64,000 bases of DNA from CAVSUR01 sp963846005 (GTDB taxonomy: Bacteria > Actinomycetota > Actinomycetes > Streptosporangiales > Streptosporangiaceae): contig CAWJUH010000001.1 in NCBI GenBank assembly GCA_963846005.1, positions 558,001 through 622,000 on the forward strand, given 5' to 3'. Under the pieces are notes generated by a model that made no database searches, was not told the DNA's origin, and saw only the letters and a program-made list of their open reading frames with translations. The translations under genes and the position numbers were made by a program. How positions within the stretch are numbered: the first letter of the stretch is position 1; each line of letters starts with the position of its first letter. Below, piece by piece: positions 42,436 to 53,276 of the stretch.

Positions 42436-43671
42436 ATGTCCGGTGATGACCTCTTCCGATCCGGGTCGTCCGGCGACGACCTGGTCAGCTCCGGACGGCC
42501 CGGGGGCGGCCGGGCCGAGCGGGCGGCGGCCTGGCTGCGCCTCCGCCTGCCGCGGCTGGCCCGGGCCCGGCCGGGCTGGACCGGCCGGGCCCGGCTGGCC
42601 GCCGCGGCCGTCGTGCTGCTGGCCGCATCCGTCACCGTCCCGCTGCTGGCCGGCCAGGCGGCCGCGCCGGGCCGGCCGCGCGCCGTGCGCGCGCAGGAGG
42701 CCGCGGCGCAGCCCGCGCCCGACTACCCGGGCGCGATCGTCGCGCGGCTGCCGCTGCCCGACGTCGACGCGATGGTGCAGGCCGGCCGGCAGCTGTGGGC
42801 GACGACCGGGACCCTGACCGGGAGCAGCCAGCTGATCCGGATCGACCCGCGGACCGGCCGGGTCGTGCTGAGGGTGCGGCTGCGGGACGCCGGGCACCTG
42901 CCCGGCCTGCTGTACGGCAGTGGCCGGCTGTGGGTGGTCGCCTACCCGCCCGGGCACCCGTCGCTGCGGCTGCTGCAGGTCCGCCCGGCCACCGGGAAGA
43001 TCACCCGGCAGATCGTGGCGCCGGCCGGCTGCTGGAGCGCGACCTACGGCCTCGCCCACCTGTGGCTGGTGTGCGGCGCGGCCTACTCCAGCCGGATCGT
43101 GCGGATGAATCCCGCGACCGGGCGGGTGGACACCAGCTCCGGGGCGCTGCCGTACCAGGACGTGCAGCTGTCGGTCGGGGCGCAGGGTGCCTGGTTCAGC
43201 TCGGAGACCGCGGTGGCCCAGGTGGCGCCGAGCGGGCAGTGGCTGACCGGGCTGATCCTCGGCCGGGCGGCCCTGCACGCCGCGCTCGGCAGCCCCAGCC
43301 TGGCGTTCGGCGGCGGCGCGCTGTGGGCCCTGTCCTACTCCGAGAGCATCGCCAGGATCAACCCCGGCACCGGGCGGGTCACCGACATCATCAGCAAGGG
43401 CCGGTTCGACCCGCGATACCAGTTTCTTGATGACATCGTGATGACCACCGGGCAGCGCTCACTGTGGCTGCTGGCGCCCGCCGACCGCAACCAGCTGGTC
43501 CGGGTGGACATGCGCACCGGCGCGGCGCGCGGCGAGGTCACGGTCGGCGGCTCCTGCGGCCAGCCGTGCGACCAGCTGTACGACGCGGCCGGGTCGGTGT
43601 GGATCCCGGACGGGCGGCAGCTGATCCGCATCGACCCGCGGCGGATCCCGGCCCGCGGCGGGACGCGCTAG
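42436..43671 (+). CDS. Membrane-anchored beta-propeller (YncE/PQQ-like) protein
   Basis: 411 residues from ATG 42436. Residues 1-50 are cytosolic and Arg-rich; ARLAAAAVVLLAASVTVPLLAG is a membrane helix or signal anchor. The outer part has propeller blades with the repeated pattern LIRIDPRTGRVV, LLQVRPATGKIT, IVRMNPATGRVD, IARINPGTGRVT and LVRVDMRTGAARG, and two Cys pairs. No catalytic motif. Extracellular binding or scaffold role is inferred. It is convergent with boxB, with a 1-bp gap. Confidence 0.75.
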   Translation: MSGDDLFRSGSSGDDLVSSGRPGGGRAERAAAWLRLRLPRLARARPGWTGRARLAAAAVVLLAASVTVPLLAGQAAAPGRPRAVRAQEAAAQPAPDYPGAIVARLPLPDVDAMVQAGRQLWATTGTLTGSSQLIRIDPRTGRVVLRVRLRDAGHLPGLLYGSGRLWVVAYPPGHPSLRLLQVRPATGKITRQIVAPAGCWSATYGLAHLWLVCGAAYSSRIVRMNPATGRVDTSSGALPYQDVQLSVGAQGAWFSSETAVAQVAPSGQWLTGLILGRAALHAALGSPSLAFGGGALWALSYSESIARINPGTGRVTDIISKGRFDPRYQFLDDIVMTTGQRSLWLLAPADRNQLVRVDMRTGAARGEVTVGGSCGQPCDQLYDAAGSVWIPDGRQLIRIDPRRIPARGGTR

Positions 43672-43672
43672 C

Positions 43673-45094
43673 TCAGGCCAGGTGCACGTACTCGTAGCCG
43701 AACGGCCGGCCGTTGATGCCGTTACGGGGCGGCGCGATCCAGGCGGCGATCTTGCCGCGCTGGTAGACCGGCTGCATGAGCGAGCGGACGTAGGTCTTGT
43801 CCACGTCGGTCGGCAGCCATTCGCCCTGGCGCCGCTCCCACTCGGCGGCCGGCAGCACGGTGCCGTCCGGGGCGGCCTCGATCCCGGCGAACGCGCCGAC
43901 CTTGCGGTTGAACGCGACGTGCGGCAGCCGCAGGCGGCGGTCCAGGCCGGCCTTCTCCAGGATCTTGTTCCACCGGTTCAGGCCGGACTGGCAATCCGAG
44001 ATGTACTCGCGGCGCAGGTCGGTGTTCAGCCCGGTCAGCGCGGACACCTCGTCCTGGCCGATCTGGCCGTCCTCGGTGACCGCGTCGACCTTGATCGCGT
44101 CGCTGCCGAGCTTGTGGTCGTCCTTGCGCCGGTCCTCCAGCCACCGGCCCTTGAGCCCGGCGGTGTAGTAGTTGGCGACGTTGGTCGAGGTCTCGCCGCC
44201 GAACAGGTCCAGCGACACCGAATAGTGGAAGTTCAGGTACTTCTGGATCACGTCCAGCGGGATCGCGCCGCAGGCCGCGACGTCATCGGTGCCGTGCTCG
44301 GCCATCAGCTGCGCAGTGCGCTCCACCACCCGGTCGATGCCGGTCGTGCCGACGAACATATGATGCGCCTCTTCCTTGAGCATGAACTCAGCCGTGCGCG
44401 ACAGCGGGTCGAACGCCGACTCCTTCAGCGTGCCGAGCTGGTACTTGCCGTCCCGGTCGGTGAAGTAGGTGAACATGAAGAACGACAGCCAGTCCGGCGT
44501 CTCCTCGTTGAACGCGCCGAGGATCCGCGGGCTGTCGGCGCTGCCGGAGTTGCGGTGCAGCAGTTCTTCCGCCTCCTCCCGGCCGTCCCGGCCGAAGTAG
44601 GCGTGCAGCAGGTACACCATCGCCCACAGGTGACGGCCCTCTTCGACGTTGACCTGGAACAGGTTGCGCAGGTCGTACAGGCTCGGCGCGGTCGCGCCGA
44701 GGTTGCGCTGCTGCTCCACCGAGGCCGGCTCGGTGTCGCCCTGCACCACGATCAGCCGCTGCAGCGACGACCGGTACTCGCCGGGCACCTTGTCCCACAC
44801 CGGCTCGCCCTTGTGCTCGCCGAAGCCGATCCGCCGGCCCGGGTCCCGCTCGGCCAGGAAGATGCCCCACCGGTAGTCGGGCATGGCGACGTGGCCGAAC
44901 TGCGCCCAGCCCGCCCGGCCGACGTTGACCGCGGTGCGCAGGTACACGTCCTGGGTCGGCAGCGCCGGGCCCATGGTCTGCCACCAGGACAGGAAGTTGG
45001 GCTGCCAGGACTCCAGGGCCCGCTGCAGCCGCCGGTCCTCGCGCAGGCCGACGTTGTTGGGGATCTTCTCGCTGTAGTCAGCGGTGCTGGTCAC
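43673..45094 (-). CDS. boxB: Benzoyl-CoA 2,3-epoxidase subunit B
   Basis: 473 residues, full length for BoxB. The di-iron oxygenase ligands lie in VNVEEGRHLWAMVYLL and LKEEAHHMFVG; WWQTMGPALPTQDVYLRTAV near the N-terminus and AFNEETPDWLSFFMFTYFTDRDGKYQL are strongly diagnostic. With the BoxA reductase it epoxidises benzoyl-CoA at C2-C3 in the aerobic CoA-dependent benzoate pathway. boxC precedes it by 4 bp. No boxA, aldehyde dehydrogenase or CoA-ligase gene is visible in the window. Confidence 0.93.
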   Translation of the reverse strand: MTSTADYSEKIPNNVGLREDRRLQRALESWQPNFLSWWQTMGPALPTQDVYLRTAVNVGRAGWAQFGHVAMPDYRWGIFLAERDPGRRIGFGEHKGEPVWDKVPGEYRSSLQRLIVVQGDTEPASVEQQRNLGATAPSLYDLRNLFQVNVEEGRHLWAMVYLLHAYFGRDGREEAEELLHRNSGSADSPRILGAFNEETPDWLSFFMFTYFTDRDGKYQLGTLKESAFDPLSRTAEFMLKEEAHHMFVGTTGIDRVVERTAQLMAEHGTDDVAACGAIPLDVIQKYLNFHYSVSLDLFGGETSTNVANYYTAGLKGRWLEDRRKDDHKLGSDAIKVDAVTEDGQIGQDEVSALTGLNTDLRREYISDCQSGLNRWNKILEKAGLDRRLRLPHVAFNRKVGAFAGIEAAPDGTVLPAAEWERRQGEWLPTDVDKTYVRSLMQPVYQRGKIAAWIAPPRNGINGRPFGYEYVHLA

Positions 45095-45098
45095 GGTG

Positions 45099-46814
<1,716 letters not shown>

Positions 46815-46823
46815 GCCTCCTAT

Positions 46824-46867
46824 GTTCTACATTCTGATGTTGCTACGTCAAGAGTTAGTAGCATAAT
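46824..46867. promoter_or_regulatory. Overlapping divergent promoters with dyad operator, boxC/paaX
   Basis: Minus strand for boxC: TTGACG (46851-46846), 16 bp, TAGAAC (46829-46824). Plus strand for paaX: TTGCTA (46840-46845), 16 bp, CATAAT (46862-46867). Both place the transcript start at or within a few bases of the ATG. The dyad TGCTAC-N11-GTAGCA (46841-46846 and 46858-46863) covers both -35 boxes and is the likely PaaX operator (inference). Confidence 0.55.
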
Positions 46868-46873
46868 GAGGCC

Positions 46874-47800
46874 ATGGCGAGCCCGGAATTGTCCCGCCAG
46901 CACGCCGCCGGCTCCCCCAGCGCGCGCGGGCTGTTGCTGACGCTGCTCGGCGAGTTCGCGCTGCCCGGCGGCGGCACCGCGTGGACGTCGGCGGTCATCG
47001 CCGCGCTCGCCCGGCTCGGCGTCGAGGAGAAGGCCGCCCGGCAGGCGCTGATGCGCACGTCGGCGGCGGGCTGGCTGGCGGCGGAGCGGCTCGGGCGGCG
47101 GACCCGCTGGCACCTGACCGGCGCGGCCCGGCAGCTGCTGACCGGCGGCGCGGAGCGGATCTACTCCTTCACCGGCCCGGCGCCGGAGTGGGACGGCCGG
47201 TGGCTGCTGGTCGCGGCCCGGGTGCCCGACACCGACCGGGCGGCCCGGCACGCGCTGCGCCAGCAGCTGCGCTGGGCCGGCTTCGGCTCGCTCGGTGCTG
47301 GCCTGTGGATCAGCCCGCGGGCCGAGCGTGAGGCTGAGGCGGCCCAGGTGCTGCAGGCGGCGGGGGTGGCCGGCGCGGCGCACGTGTTCACGGCGACCAG
47401 GTCCGGGCTGGGCGATCCGGCGGACATGGTGGCCGCGGCCTGGGACCTGGCGGCGATCGAGGCCGAATACGAGCAGTTCATCGCCGTCTTCGCCGGACTG
47501 GCCGGGGCCGGGCCGGACGGGGCCGGACTGGCCGGGGCCGGGCCGGACGGGGCCGGACTGGCCGGGGCCGGGCCGGACGGGGCCGGACTGGCCGGGGCCG
47601 GGCTGCGCGACCCGCTGGCCCGGCAGGTGGCGCTGGTGCACGCCTGGCGCCGCTTCCCGGCGATCGATCCGGGCCTGCCGCGCGGGCTGCTGCCGGCCCG
47701 GTGGAGCGGCGTGACCGCCGCCCGGCTATTCGCGACCCGGCACGCCGCCTGGGCCGCCGAGGCCCAGCTGGAATGGAAGCGCCTCAACGAGCCGGGCTGA
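46874..47800 (+). CDS. PaaX-family transcriptional regulator
   Basis: 308 residues. ARGLLLTLLGEFALPGGGTAWTSAVIAALARLGVEEKAARQALMRTSAAGWL is the PaaX winged helix; YSFTGPAPEWDGRWLLVAARVP, LRWAGFGSLGAGLWISPR and the C-terminal LLPARWSGVTAARLFATRH complete the fold. PaaX proteins repress aromatic-CoA catabolic genes and release on binding an aryl-CoA. Divergent placement from boxC suggests control of boxCB by benzoyl-CoA or a later intermediate. The middle is interrupted by a 30-bp tandem repeat adding a Gly/Ala insert. Confidence 0.9.
   Translation: MASPELSRQHAAGSPSARGLLLTLLGEFALPGGGTAWTSAVIAALARLGVEEKAARQALMRTSAAGWLAAERLGRRTRWHLTGAARQLLTGGAERIYSFTGPAPEWDGRWLLVAARVPDTDRAARHALRQQLRWAGFGSLGAGLWISPRAEREAEAAQVLQAAGVAGAAHVFTATRSGLGDPADMVAAAWDLAAIEAEYEQFIAVFAGLAGAGPDGAGLAGAGPDGAGLAGAGPDGAGLAGAGLRDPLARQVALVHAWRRFPAIDPGLPRGLLPARWSGVTAARLFATRHAAWAAEAQLEWKRLNEPG
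47491..47602 (+). repeat. In-frame 30-bp tandem repeat inside paaX
   Basis: Three complete units plus a 22-bp partial fourth unit, beginning at 47491, encode GLAGAGPDGA repeated. The units are almost base-identical. The insert lies between the central domain and the C-terminal helical part of PaaX and has a period divisible by three, so copy changes keep the frame. Confidence 0.95.
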
Positions 47801-47855
47801 AGCGCGCCGCGCCCCGGACCGGCTGGCCCGCGACCAACCCCCTCGATGTCACAAC

Positions 47856-47875
47856 CAGGGGCTCTGGTGCCCCTG
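47856..47875 (+). terminator. Short hairpin between paaX and the aldo/keto reductase gene
   Basis: CAGGGGC-TCTGGT-GCCCCTG forms a perfect 7-bp stem, and the flanking GATGTCACAAC / GACTGTCACATC extends the symmetry imperfectly. It separates two convergent genes. Confidence 0.45.
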
Positions 47876-47916
47876 ACTGTCACATCCACGGGATGGTGGC
47901 GGGCCAGGCCGGGCGG

Positions 47917-48951
47917 CTAGCGGCGGCGGAGGGCGGCGTCGGTGATGGACGGCGGGTCGTAACCGCGGTCAGGCTGGTTGAGGTTGGTGCCCGGCGGGAC
48001 GATCTCGTCGATCGCGTCCAGCACGTCGGCGGGCAGCGTGGCCTCGGCCGCGCCGAGCTGGTCGTCCAGGTGCTGCATGGTGCGCGGCCCGATGATGGCC
48101 GAGGTAACCGCGGGATGGGTGATCACGAAGCTCAGGGCCAGGTGGATGAGCGACAGGCCGGACTTGTCGGCCAGCTCGGCCAGCTTGTCGGCCGCTTCCA
48201 GCTTGGCCTGGTTGCCGGGCAGGCTCAGGTCGAAACGGTGCGGCAGCCGCTGCGCGCGGCTGCTGGCGGGCAGCTCGCTGCCCTTGCGGTACCGGCCGGA
48301 CAGCCAGCCGCCGGCCAGCGGGCTCCACGGGATCACGCCCATGCCGTACTGCTGGCAGGCCGGCAGCACCTCGGTCTCGACCCCGCGGACCAGGATCGAG
48401 TAGGGCGGCTGCTCGCAGACGAACCGCTCCCGGCCGCGCTGCTGCGCGGTCCACTGGGCCTGCACGATCTGCGACGGCAGGAACGTCGAGCTGCCCGCGT
48501 AGCGGATCTTGCCCGCGCGGATCAGGTCGGACAGCGCGCCGAGCGTCTCGTCGATGTCAGTGCTGGGGTCGGGCCGGTGGATCTGGTACAGGTCGATGTA
48601 GTCGGTGCCGAGCCGGCGCAGGCTGTCCTCGCATTCGCGGATCAGCCACCGCCGCGAGTTGCCCTGCTGGTTCGGGTCGTCGCCCATGGTGCCGTGTGCC
48701 TTGGTGGCCAGCACGATGTGCTCGCGCCTGCCGTCGGCCAGTGCCTTGCCGACGATCTCCTCCGACTCGCCCTGCGAGTACACGTCGGCGGTGTCGATGA
48801 AGTTGACCCCGGCGTCCAGGGCCCGGTGGATGATGCGGATCGATTCCTCGTGGTCGGGGTTGCCCCAGGCGCCGAACATCATGGCGCCCAGGCACAGCGG
48901 GCTGACTCTGACTCCGGTGCTGCCCAGTACCCGTAGATCGTTAAGAGACAA
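47917..48951 (-). CDS. Aldo/keto reductase (AKR, YajO/Kv-beta-like group)
   Basis: 344 residues. VLGSTGVRVSPLCLGAMMFG is the N-terminal signature; Asp and Tyr in NFIDTADVYSQGESE, Lys in VLATKAHG and His in YQIHRPDP form the catalytic tetrad. The NADPH motif is SAIIGPRTMQHLDDQL. Reduces carbonyl compounds; substrate unknown. It is not in an operon: the upstream gap to the neighbour is 185 bp and the other side is convergent. Confidence 0.93.
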   Translation of the reverse strand: MSLNDLRVLGSTGVRVSPLCLGAMMFGAWGNPDHEESIRIIHRALDAGVNFIDTADVYSQGESEEIVGKALADGRREHIVLATKAHGTMGDDPNQQGNSRRWLIRECEDSLRRLGTDYIDLYQIHRPDPSTDIDETLGALSDLIRAGKIRYAGSSTFLPSQIVQAQWTAQQRGRERFVCEQPPYSILVRGVETEVLPACQQYGMGVIPWSPLAGGWLSGRYRKGSELPASSRAQRLPHRFDLSLPGNQAKLEAADKLAELADKSGLSLIHLALSFVITHPAVTSAIIGPRTMQHLDDQLGAAEATLPADVLDAIDEIVPPGTNLNQPDRGYDPPSITDAALRRR

Positions 48952-49136
48952 GTTCGCTCCAGCTCATGAGGGGTTCGGCGGGCGCCTTCTCCACGCTGCC
49001 AGGCTATCCAGGGACGTCAGCACTACCCAGCCGCGGGACCGGCCGAACCTCGGCCGTGGTGGCCGAGCCGGGCAAAGCGGGCACAGCACGACGGCGTGAT
49101 CGCCTGCCGCCTGGACCGGCTCACAAGCCGGTTACC

Positions 49137-49940
49137 CTAGCCTGCGATCGAGCGCAGCACGCTGATCGTCTTGGTGTCGTGTGGCAGCCAGGCGTAGGCC
49201 CCGCCGCCCGGGGCGAAGAAGAACGGGTAGAACACCTGGAAGTGGCTGGCCTTAGCCAGGTCCCACAGGTCGGTGAACCACCCGGGCCGGTTCGCCACCG
49301 TGGTGGAGTTCCCCTCGGTCATCCCGGACGGCTTGCCGGTGTGCTGCTGGATCACCTTCAGGCACGGCTCGATGAAATTGGCCACCGTGTGATGGGTGTC
49401 GGTCTGGTAGGTGTCCATGTAGATCGCGTCGGCCTTGCCGGACAGGTAGCCGGGGAACGCGCCCTTGCGGCTGATCATGGAGTAGCAGGTGACCGTCTGC
49501 ACCACCTTGATCTTCGGGTTGGCCGCCTTGATGGTGTCGTAGGCCCGCTCGAACGCGCCGAGGAACGTCTTGGCCGAGAGCCCGAAGTTGCCGCGCTCGC
49601 CCTCCATGTAGGGGCAGACGATGCCCCCGGCCGGGACGGTCTTGGCGTAGGCGGTGAGCGCCGCGGAGTCGGCACCGCCGGACAGCGACGGCCAGATGTT
49701 CTGGATCACCTGGCTGACCCCGCCGCCGCCCGGGAAGCTGCGCGGCATCGAGTGGACGGTGTACCTGCGCCCGTGCACGTTCGGGATGGCCCCGGTGAAC
49801 GCGTGCCAGTTCAGGTCGTCGGTGCCGAACAGCGGCGCTGACGTGGCGGCCTGCGCCGGTGTCAGCCCGGTGAGCCCGGCAGTGGCCACCGCGCCCGCCG
49901 CGAGCGTGCCGCCCAGGAAGCCTCTCCTGGTGAGATCCAT
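49137..49940 (-). CDS. Tat-exported TIM-barrel-like protein of unknown function
   Basis: 267 residues from ATG 49940. A twin-arginine signal, DLTRRGFLGGTLAAGAVATAGLTGL, with cleavage near AQAA, is followed by NWHAFTGAIPNVHGRRYTVHSMPRSFPGGGG, GGIVCPYMEGERGNFG, KIKVVQTVTCYSMIS, GKADAIYMDTYQTD and FQVFYPFFFAPGGGAYAWLP. Alternating strands with acidic ends (YMEGE, IYMDTY) suggest a glycoside-hydrolase-like barrel. I cannot name the family. Tat export implies folding or cofactor loading in the cytoplasm. Confidence 0.7.
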   Translation of the reverse strand: MDLTRRGFLGGTLAAGAVATAGLTGLTPAQAATSAPLFGTDDLNWHAFTGAIPNVHGRRYTVHSMPRSFPGGGGVSQVIQNIWPSLSGGADSAALTAYAKTVPAGGIVCPYMEGERGNFGLSAKTFLGAFERAYDTIKAANPKIKVVQTVTCYSMISRKGAFPGYLSGKADAIYMDTYQTDTHHTVANFIEPCLKVIQQHTGKPSGMTEGNSTTVANRPGWFTDLWDLAKASHFQVFYPFFFAPGGGAYAWLPHDTKTISVLRSIAG

Positions 49941-50311
49941 GACAGTCCCCCCATTCAGCCGGTCCCGTCCGCCACTTCGCGCCAATCCGCGACTAATCGG
50001 TCACTAAATGTTGCTAATGGGTAAATCCCGGCAAAGCTAGCACTACGGAAACGGCACGCGCAGCCAAACTGAAATTGACACGCAGGACATCGGCACCGGC
50101 GGCAGCGCGAGGCGAAATGCGCTAGCCAGGCGGATCTGCGCAGGCTATTTCTTCTTGATCTGGTTATCGGGCATAAGCGAAATGACAGCTGACGGCAGGG
50201 CAAGCTGCCCATTCATGTAGTTAAGGCGCCCGCACCGATAGCGGCTGCTCAAGTGCGTGCGCGGCATTTCCTTCCTTGACGGTTACCACCTCGCCAGGCG
50301 GGCGGCGGCGG
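49941..50311. other. AT-richer intergenic region without gene
   Basis: About 370 bp with lower GC than the flanks and no credible coding frame. It presumably holds the promoter of the Tat-exported gene (minus strand). A short dyad (GGCAG...CTGCC near 50193) is visible; no other element was recognised. Confidence 0.5.
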
Positions 50312-51575
50312 TCACCTGCCCGGCCGGGCCGGCGACGCCGCGGCCGCAGCCGCCGGGCCCGGCACGGGAGCGGCGGCACCCGGCGCCGGCTTGCGAGCCA
50401 GCGGCAGGACCGCGACCATCAGCAGCGCGGACAGGGCGAACGCGACGGGATACCCGGTGACCCCGACGAACAGGCCGAAGGCGGCCGGCCCGGCGCCGTA
50501 TCCGGCGTCGTAGGCCAGGCTCCAGATCGCGCTCGCGGTGCCGAATCCCGACGCGGGCATCCGGTTGATCATCAGCATGAACGTCGCGTTCTGCAAGATC
50601 CCGAAGCCGAGTCCGAACAGCATCATGCCGACGATCACGGCGACCGGGGAGGCCAGCCAGAGCAGGGCCGTCATGCCGGCCGCCGCGATCGCCAGGGCCG
50701 GGATGAGCAGCCGCGCGTGGCCGGCCCGGTCGCCGAGCCGCCCGGCCCACCAGCTGCCCGCCCCGCTGGTCAGCGCCTGCGCGAACAGCCCGGCGGTGGC
50801 GACGCCGCGCGACACCCCGGCGGCCAGCGGCAGGAACGAGACGACCACGCCGGCCGCGACCGTGCTGGCCGCGAAGATCAGCGCCGGGCGCCGCGCGGCA
50901 GGCAGCCGCAGGCCGGCCAGCAGGCCGGCTGGTCCTGGCCGCCCGCGGAACCGGGGCCGTCCTCGCTCACCCGGCGCGGCAGCCAGGCCGCAGCCGCGGC
51001 CGGCGCCAGGGCGGTCCCGGCGGCCAGGCTCAGCACCAGGTCCAGGCCCGCATGCCCGGCCAGCCACAAGCCGCCGGCAGCGCGACGATGCCGGGAATGG
51101 TCTCGATGACGTCGTACAGCCCGAGGCCCTCGCCCCTTCGGTCCGCGGGGACAATGAGCGCGGCCAGCGCGCCGAGGACCACGGTGCCGAGGCCGAAGCC
51201 GAAGCCGCGGACCAGGCTGGATGTCATCGTGATCACCAGCGCGCCGTGCGCCAGCATCGCCAGCGACGCCGTCCCCATCAGCAGCGCGCCCGCGGCGAGC
51301 ATGGCCCGGTAGCCGCAGCGCCGCATCAGTACCGGAGACGCCAGTTCGGCCGCGACCGTGCCGAGCAGCAGCACGCCGGTCACCAGGCCCGCGCCGGCGC
51401 TGCCGGAGCCGCTGGCCGCGGCGGCCGTCGGCGTCACCGATACCAGCAGGTAAAAGCTGGTCAGCAGGCATGACGCGGACGCGAGCACGAGCGCGAACGG
51501 CCCGCTGACGAGCCGGTTGCGCGGCCGGCCGGGGGTAGCGCGGCGGCGGGGGCGGCGCCGGAAACGGCTGCTCAT
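50312..51575 (-). pseudogene. MFS transporter, frame broken twice
   Basis: From ATG 51575 one MFS protein of about 420 residues can be followed through three frames: FALVLASASCLLTSFYLLV to LGLYDVIETIPGIVALPA; then GLWLAGHAGLDLVLSLAAGTALAP to VSEDG; then LLAGLRLPAARRPALIFAAS to LALLMVAVLPLARKP-like end. The breaks, near 51071 and 50926 (plus coordinates), each fit loss of one base from a G or C triplet. About 12 membrane helices result when joined. It is divergent from the MocR gene with a 47-bp gap, a classic regulator/exporter pair. Substrate unknown. Confidence 0.8.
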
Positions 51576-51622
51576 AGCTGCGACCGTAGGTCGCGACCGG
51601 ATCACGGGTAAGGTCCAGTTTC

Positions 51623-53040
51623 ATGGCGATTCAGTGGTCCGGTCTGGGTCCGGAGCTGTTGCTGAGCATGGACCGGGCCAGCGGCCGGCCACTGCGCGCG
51701 CAGCTCGAGACGACCCTGCGCGACGCGATCAGGACCGGCAGGCTCGCCGCCGGGGAACGCCTGCCGTCGTCCCGCGAGCTCGCTCGTGAGCTGGCGGTTT
51801 CCCGCGGGCTGGTGCAGGAGTGCTACGCCCAGCTGCTGGCCGAGGGCTACCTGACCAGCCAGCCGGGCTCGGCGACCAGGGTCGCGGCCGGAACCCGCCC
51901 GGCCGCCCCGGCGGCGGCTGCGGCCCGCCCGCCGGCCGCGCGGCTGATCGCGGACTTGCGGCCGGCGGTGCCGGACCTGGCCAGCTTCCCGCGCGGCGAC
52001 TGGGCGCGGGCCATGCGGGAGGCCTGCACCAGCGCGGCGAACGCCGACCTGGACTACGGCGACCCCCGCGGCACCGCGGTGCTGCGCGACGTCCTCGCCG
52101 GGTACCTGCGCCGGGTGCGGGCTGCGGACGCCGACCCGGGCCGGCTGATCGCCTGCACCGGGTTCGCGCAGGGCCTGATCCTGGTGCTGCAGGCCCTGGC
52201 CAGGACCGGGGCCCGGACGGTCGCGTTCGAGGACCCGGGCTACGGCAGCCCGCAGACCAGCGAGGTCATGCGGGCCGTCAGCGCACGGGGCCTGCGGCTG
52301 GCGCACGTGCCGGTCGACGACCTCGGCATCGACGTCGCGGCGCTCGATGCGAGCGGCGCGCATGCCGTCGTGGTCACCCCGGCGCACCAGTCGCCGACCG
52401 GCGTCGTGCTCGCCGCCAGCCGGCGGCACTCGCTGGTCGAGTGGGCCCGCGCTACCGGCTCCTTCATCATCGAGGACGACTACGACTCAGAGTTCCGCTA
52501 CGACCGGGAGCCTGTCGGCGTGCTGCAGGGCCTGGCTCCCGACCATGTCATCACCGTCGGCACGGCCAGCAAGGCGCTGGCACCAGCGGTCCGGCTCGGC
52601 TGGATCCTCGCGCTGGCGGCCTGGTCGGCGCGATCGCGGAGGAAAAGCTCTTCGGCGACCGCGGCTCGTCCGCGCTCGACCAGCTTGCGCTGGCGGCGCT
52701 GCTGCAGTCGGGCCGCTACGACCGGCACCTGCGCCGGATGCGGTCGGTGTACGCCAGCCGCCGGAGCCTGCTGGTCGCCGCGCTCAGCCGGCACGCGCCG
52801 GCCATCCGGCTGACCGGCCTGGCCGCGGGATTCCACGCGGTGGCGCACCTGCCCGGCGGCGCGGACGAGCCGGCCATCGTCGCCGCGGCCCGTGGCCGGC
52901 AGGTCGGCCTGTCCGGCATGAGCAAGTTCCGGGCCTCCCGCGCCACCGAGCCGCCGCAGCTGGTCATCGGCTTCGGCAATGTCAGCGAGCGCGCCATCGA
53001 ACCGGGCATCGCGCTGCTCGCCGGGCTGCTTGTTGCCTAA
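51623..53040 (+). CDS. MocR-type (GntR/aminotransferase) regulator with one frameshift
   Basis: About 472 residues once one G is restored near 52619 (GCGGGCCTGG expected, GCGGCCTGG present). N-terminus: GntR winged helix (LRDAIRTGRLAAGERLPSSRELARELAVSRGLVQ). Residues 110 onward: fold-type I aminotransferase, with FEDPGYGSPQTSEV, VVTPAHQSPTGVV, IIEDDYDSEFRY and the PLP lysine in GTASKALAPAVRLGW. MocR proteins sense PLP or an amino-linked ligand and control a divergent gene, here the MFS transporter. The break lies 14 residues past the PLP lysine. Confidence 0.85.
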
Positions 53041-53093
53041 CTCCGCTGCCTTCCCCCGGGCGGCTCCCGGCGCGGTTGCGGGCCAAAGGGCTG

Positions 53094-53270
53094 CTAGGCG
53101 GAGGTGTCGGGTGAGACGTAGTCCGGGCACGGGCACTGGCGCCACAGGTGCTTGATGCTCAGCCGGACCGTGCAGCCCCGGCCGTCGTGGTGGCTGCCGG
53201 TGGTATGCCCGCAGCGGACGCAGCGCTGCCGGTAGTAGGTGTCCTCGTGCGGAATGGGAGGAAGTGCCAT
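53094..53270 (-). CDS. Zinc-ribbon-like mini-protein
   Basis: 58 residues, ATG at 53270, TAG at 53096-53094. RCVRCGHTTGSHHDGRGC carries C-x2-C-G and a third Cys with three His nearby; a CPCP pair follows near the C-terminus (WRQCPCPDYVSP). This is a plausible single-zinc site. The gene follows the DUF5990 gene on the same strand after 6 bp, so they probably form one transcript. Not a family I can name; coding is supported by the motif layout and tight coupling. Confidence 0.65.
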   Translation of the reverse strand: MALPPIPHEDTYYRQRCVRCGHTTGSHHDGRGCTVRLSIKHLWRQCPCPDYVSPDTSA

Positions 53271-53276
53271 AGCGCG

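Noticed and set aside
39223..43671. A 1482-codon plus-strand open frame
   Set aside because: Its first 1071 codons are the antisense shadow of the LuxR gene (Walker motifs and helix-turn-helix read on the minus strand); only the part from 42436 is a gene.
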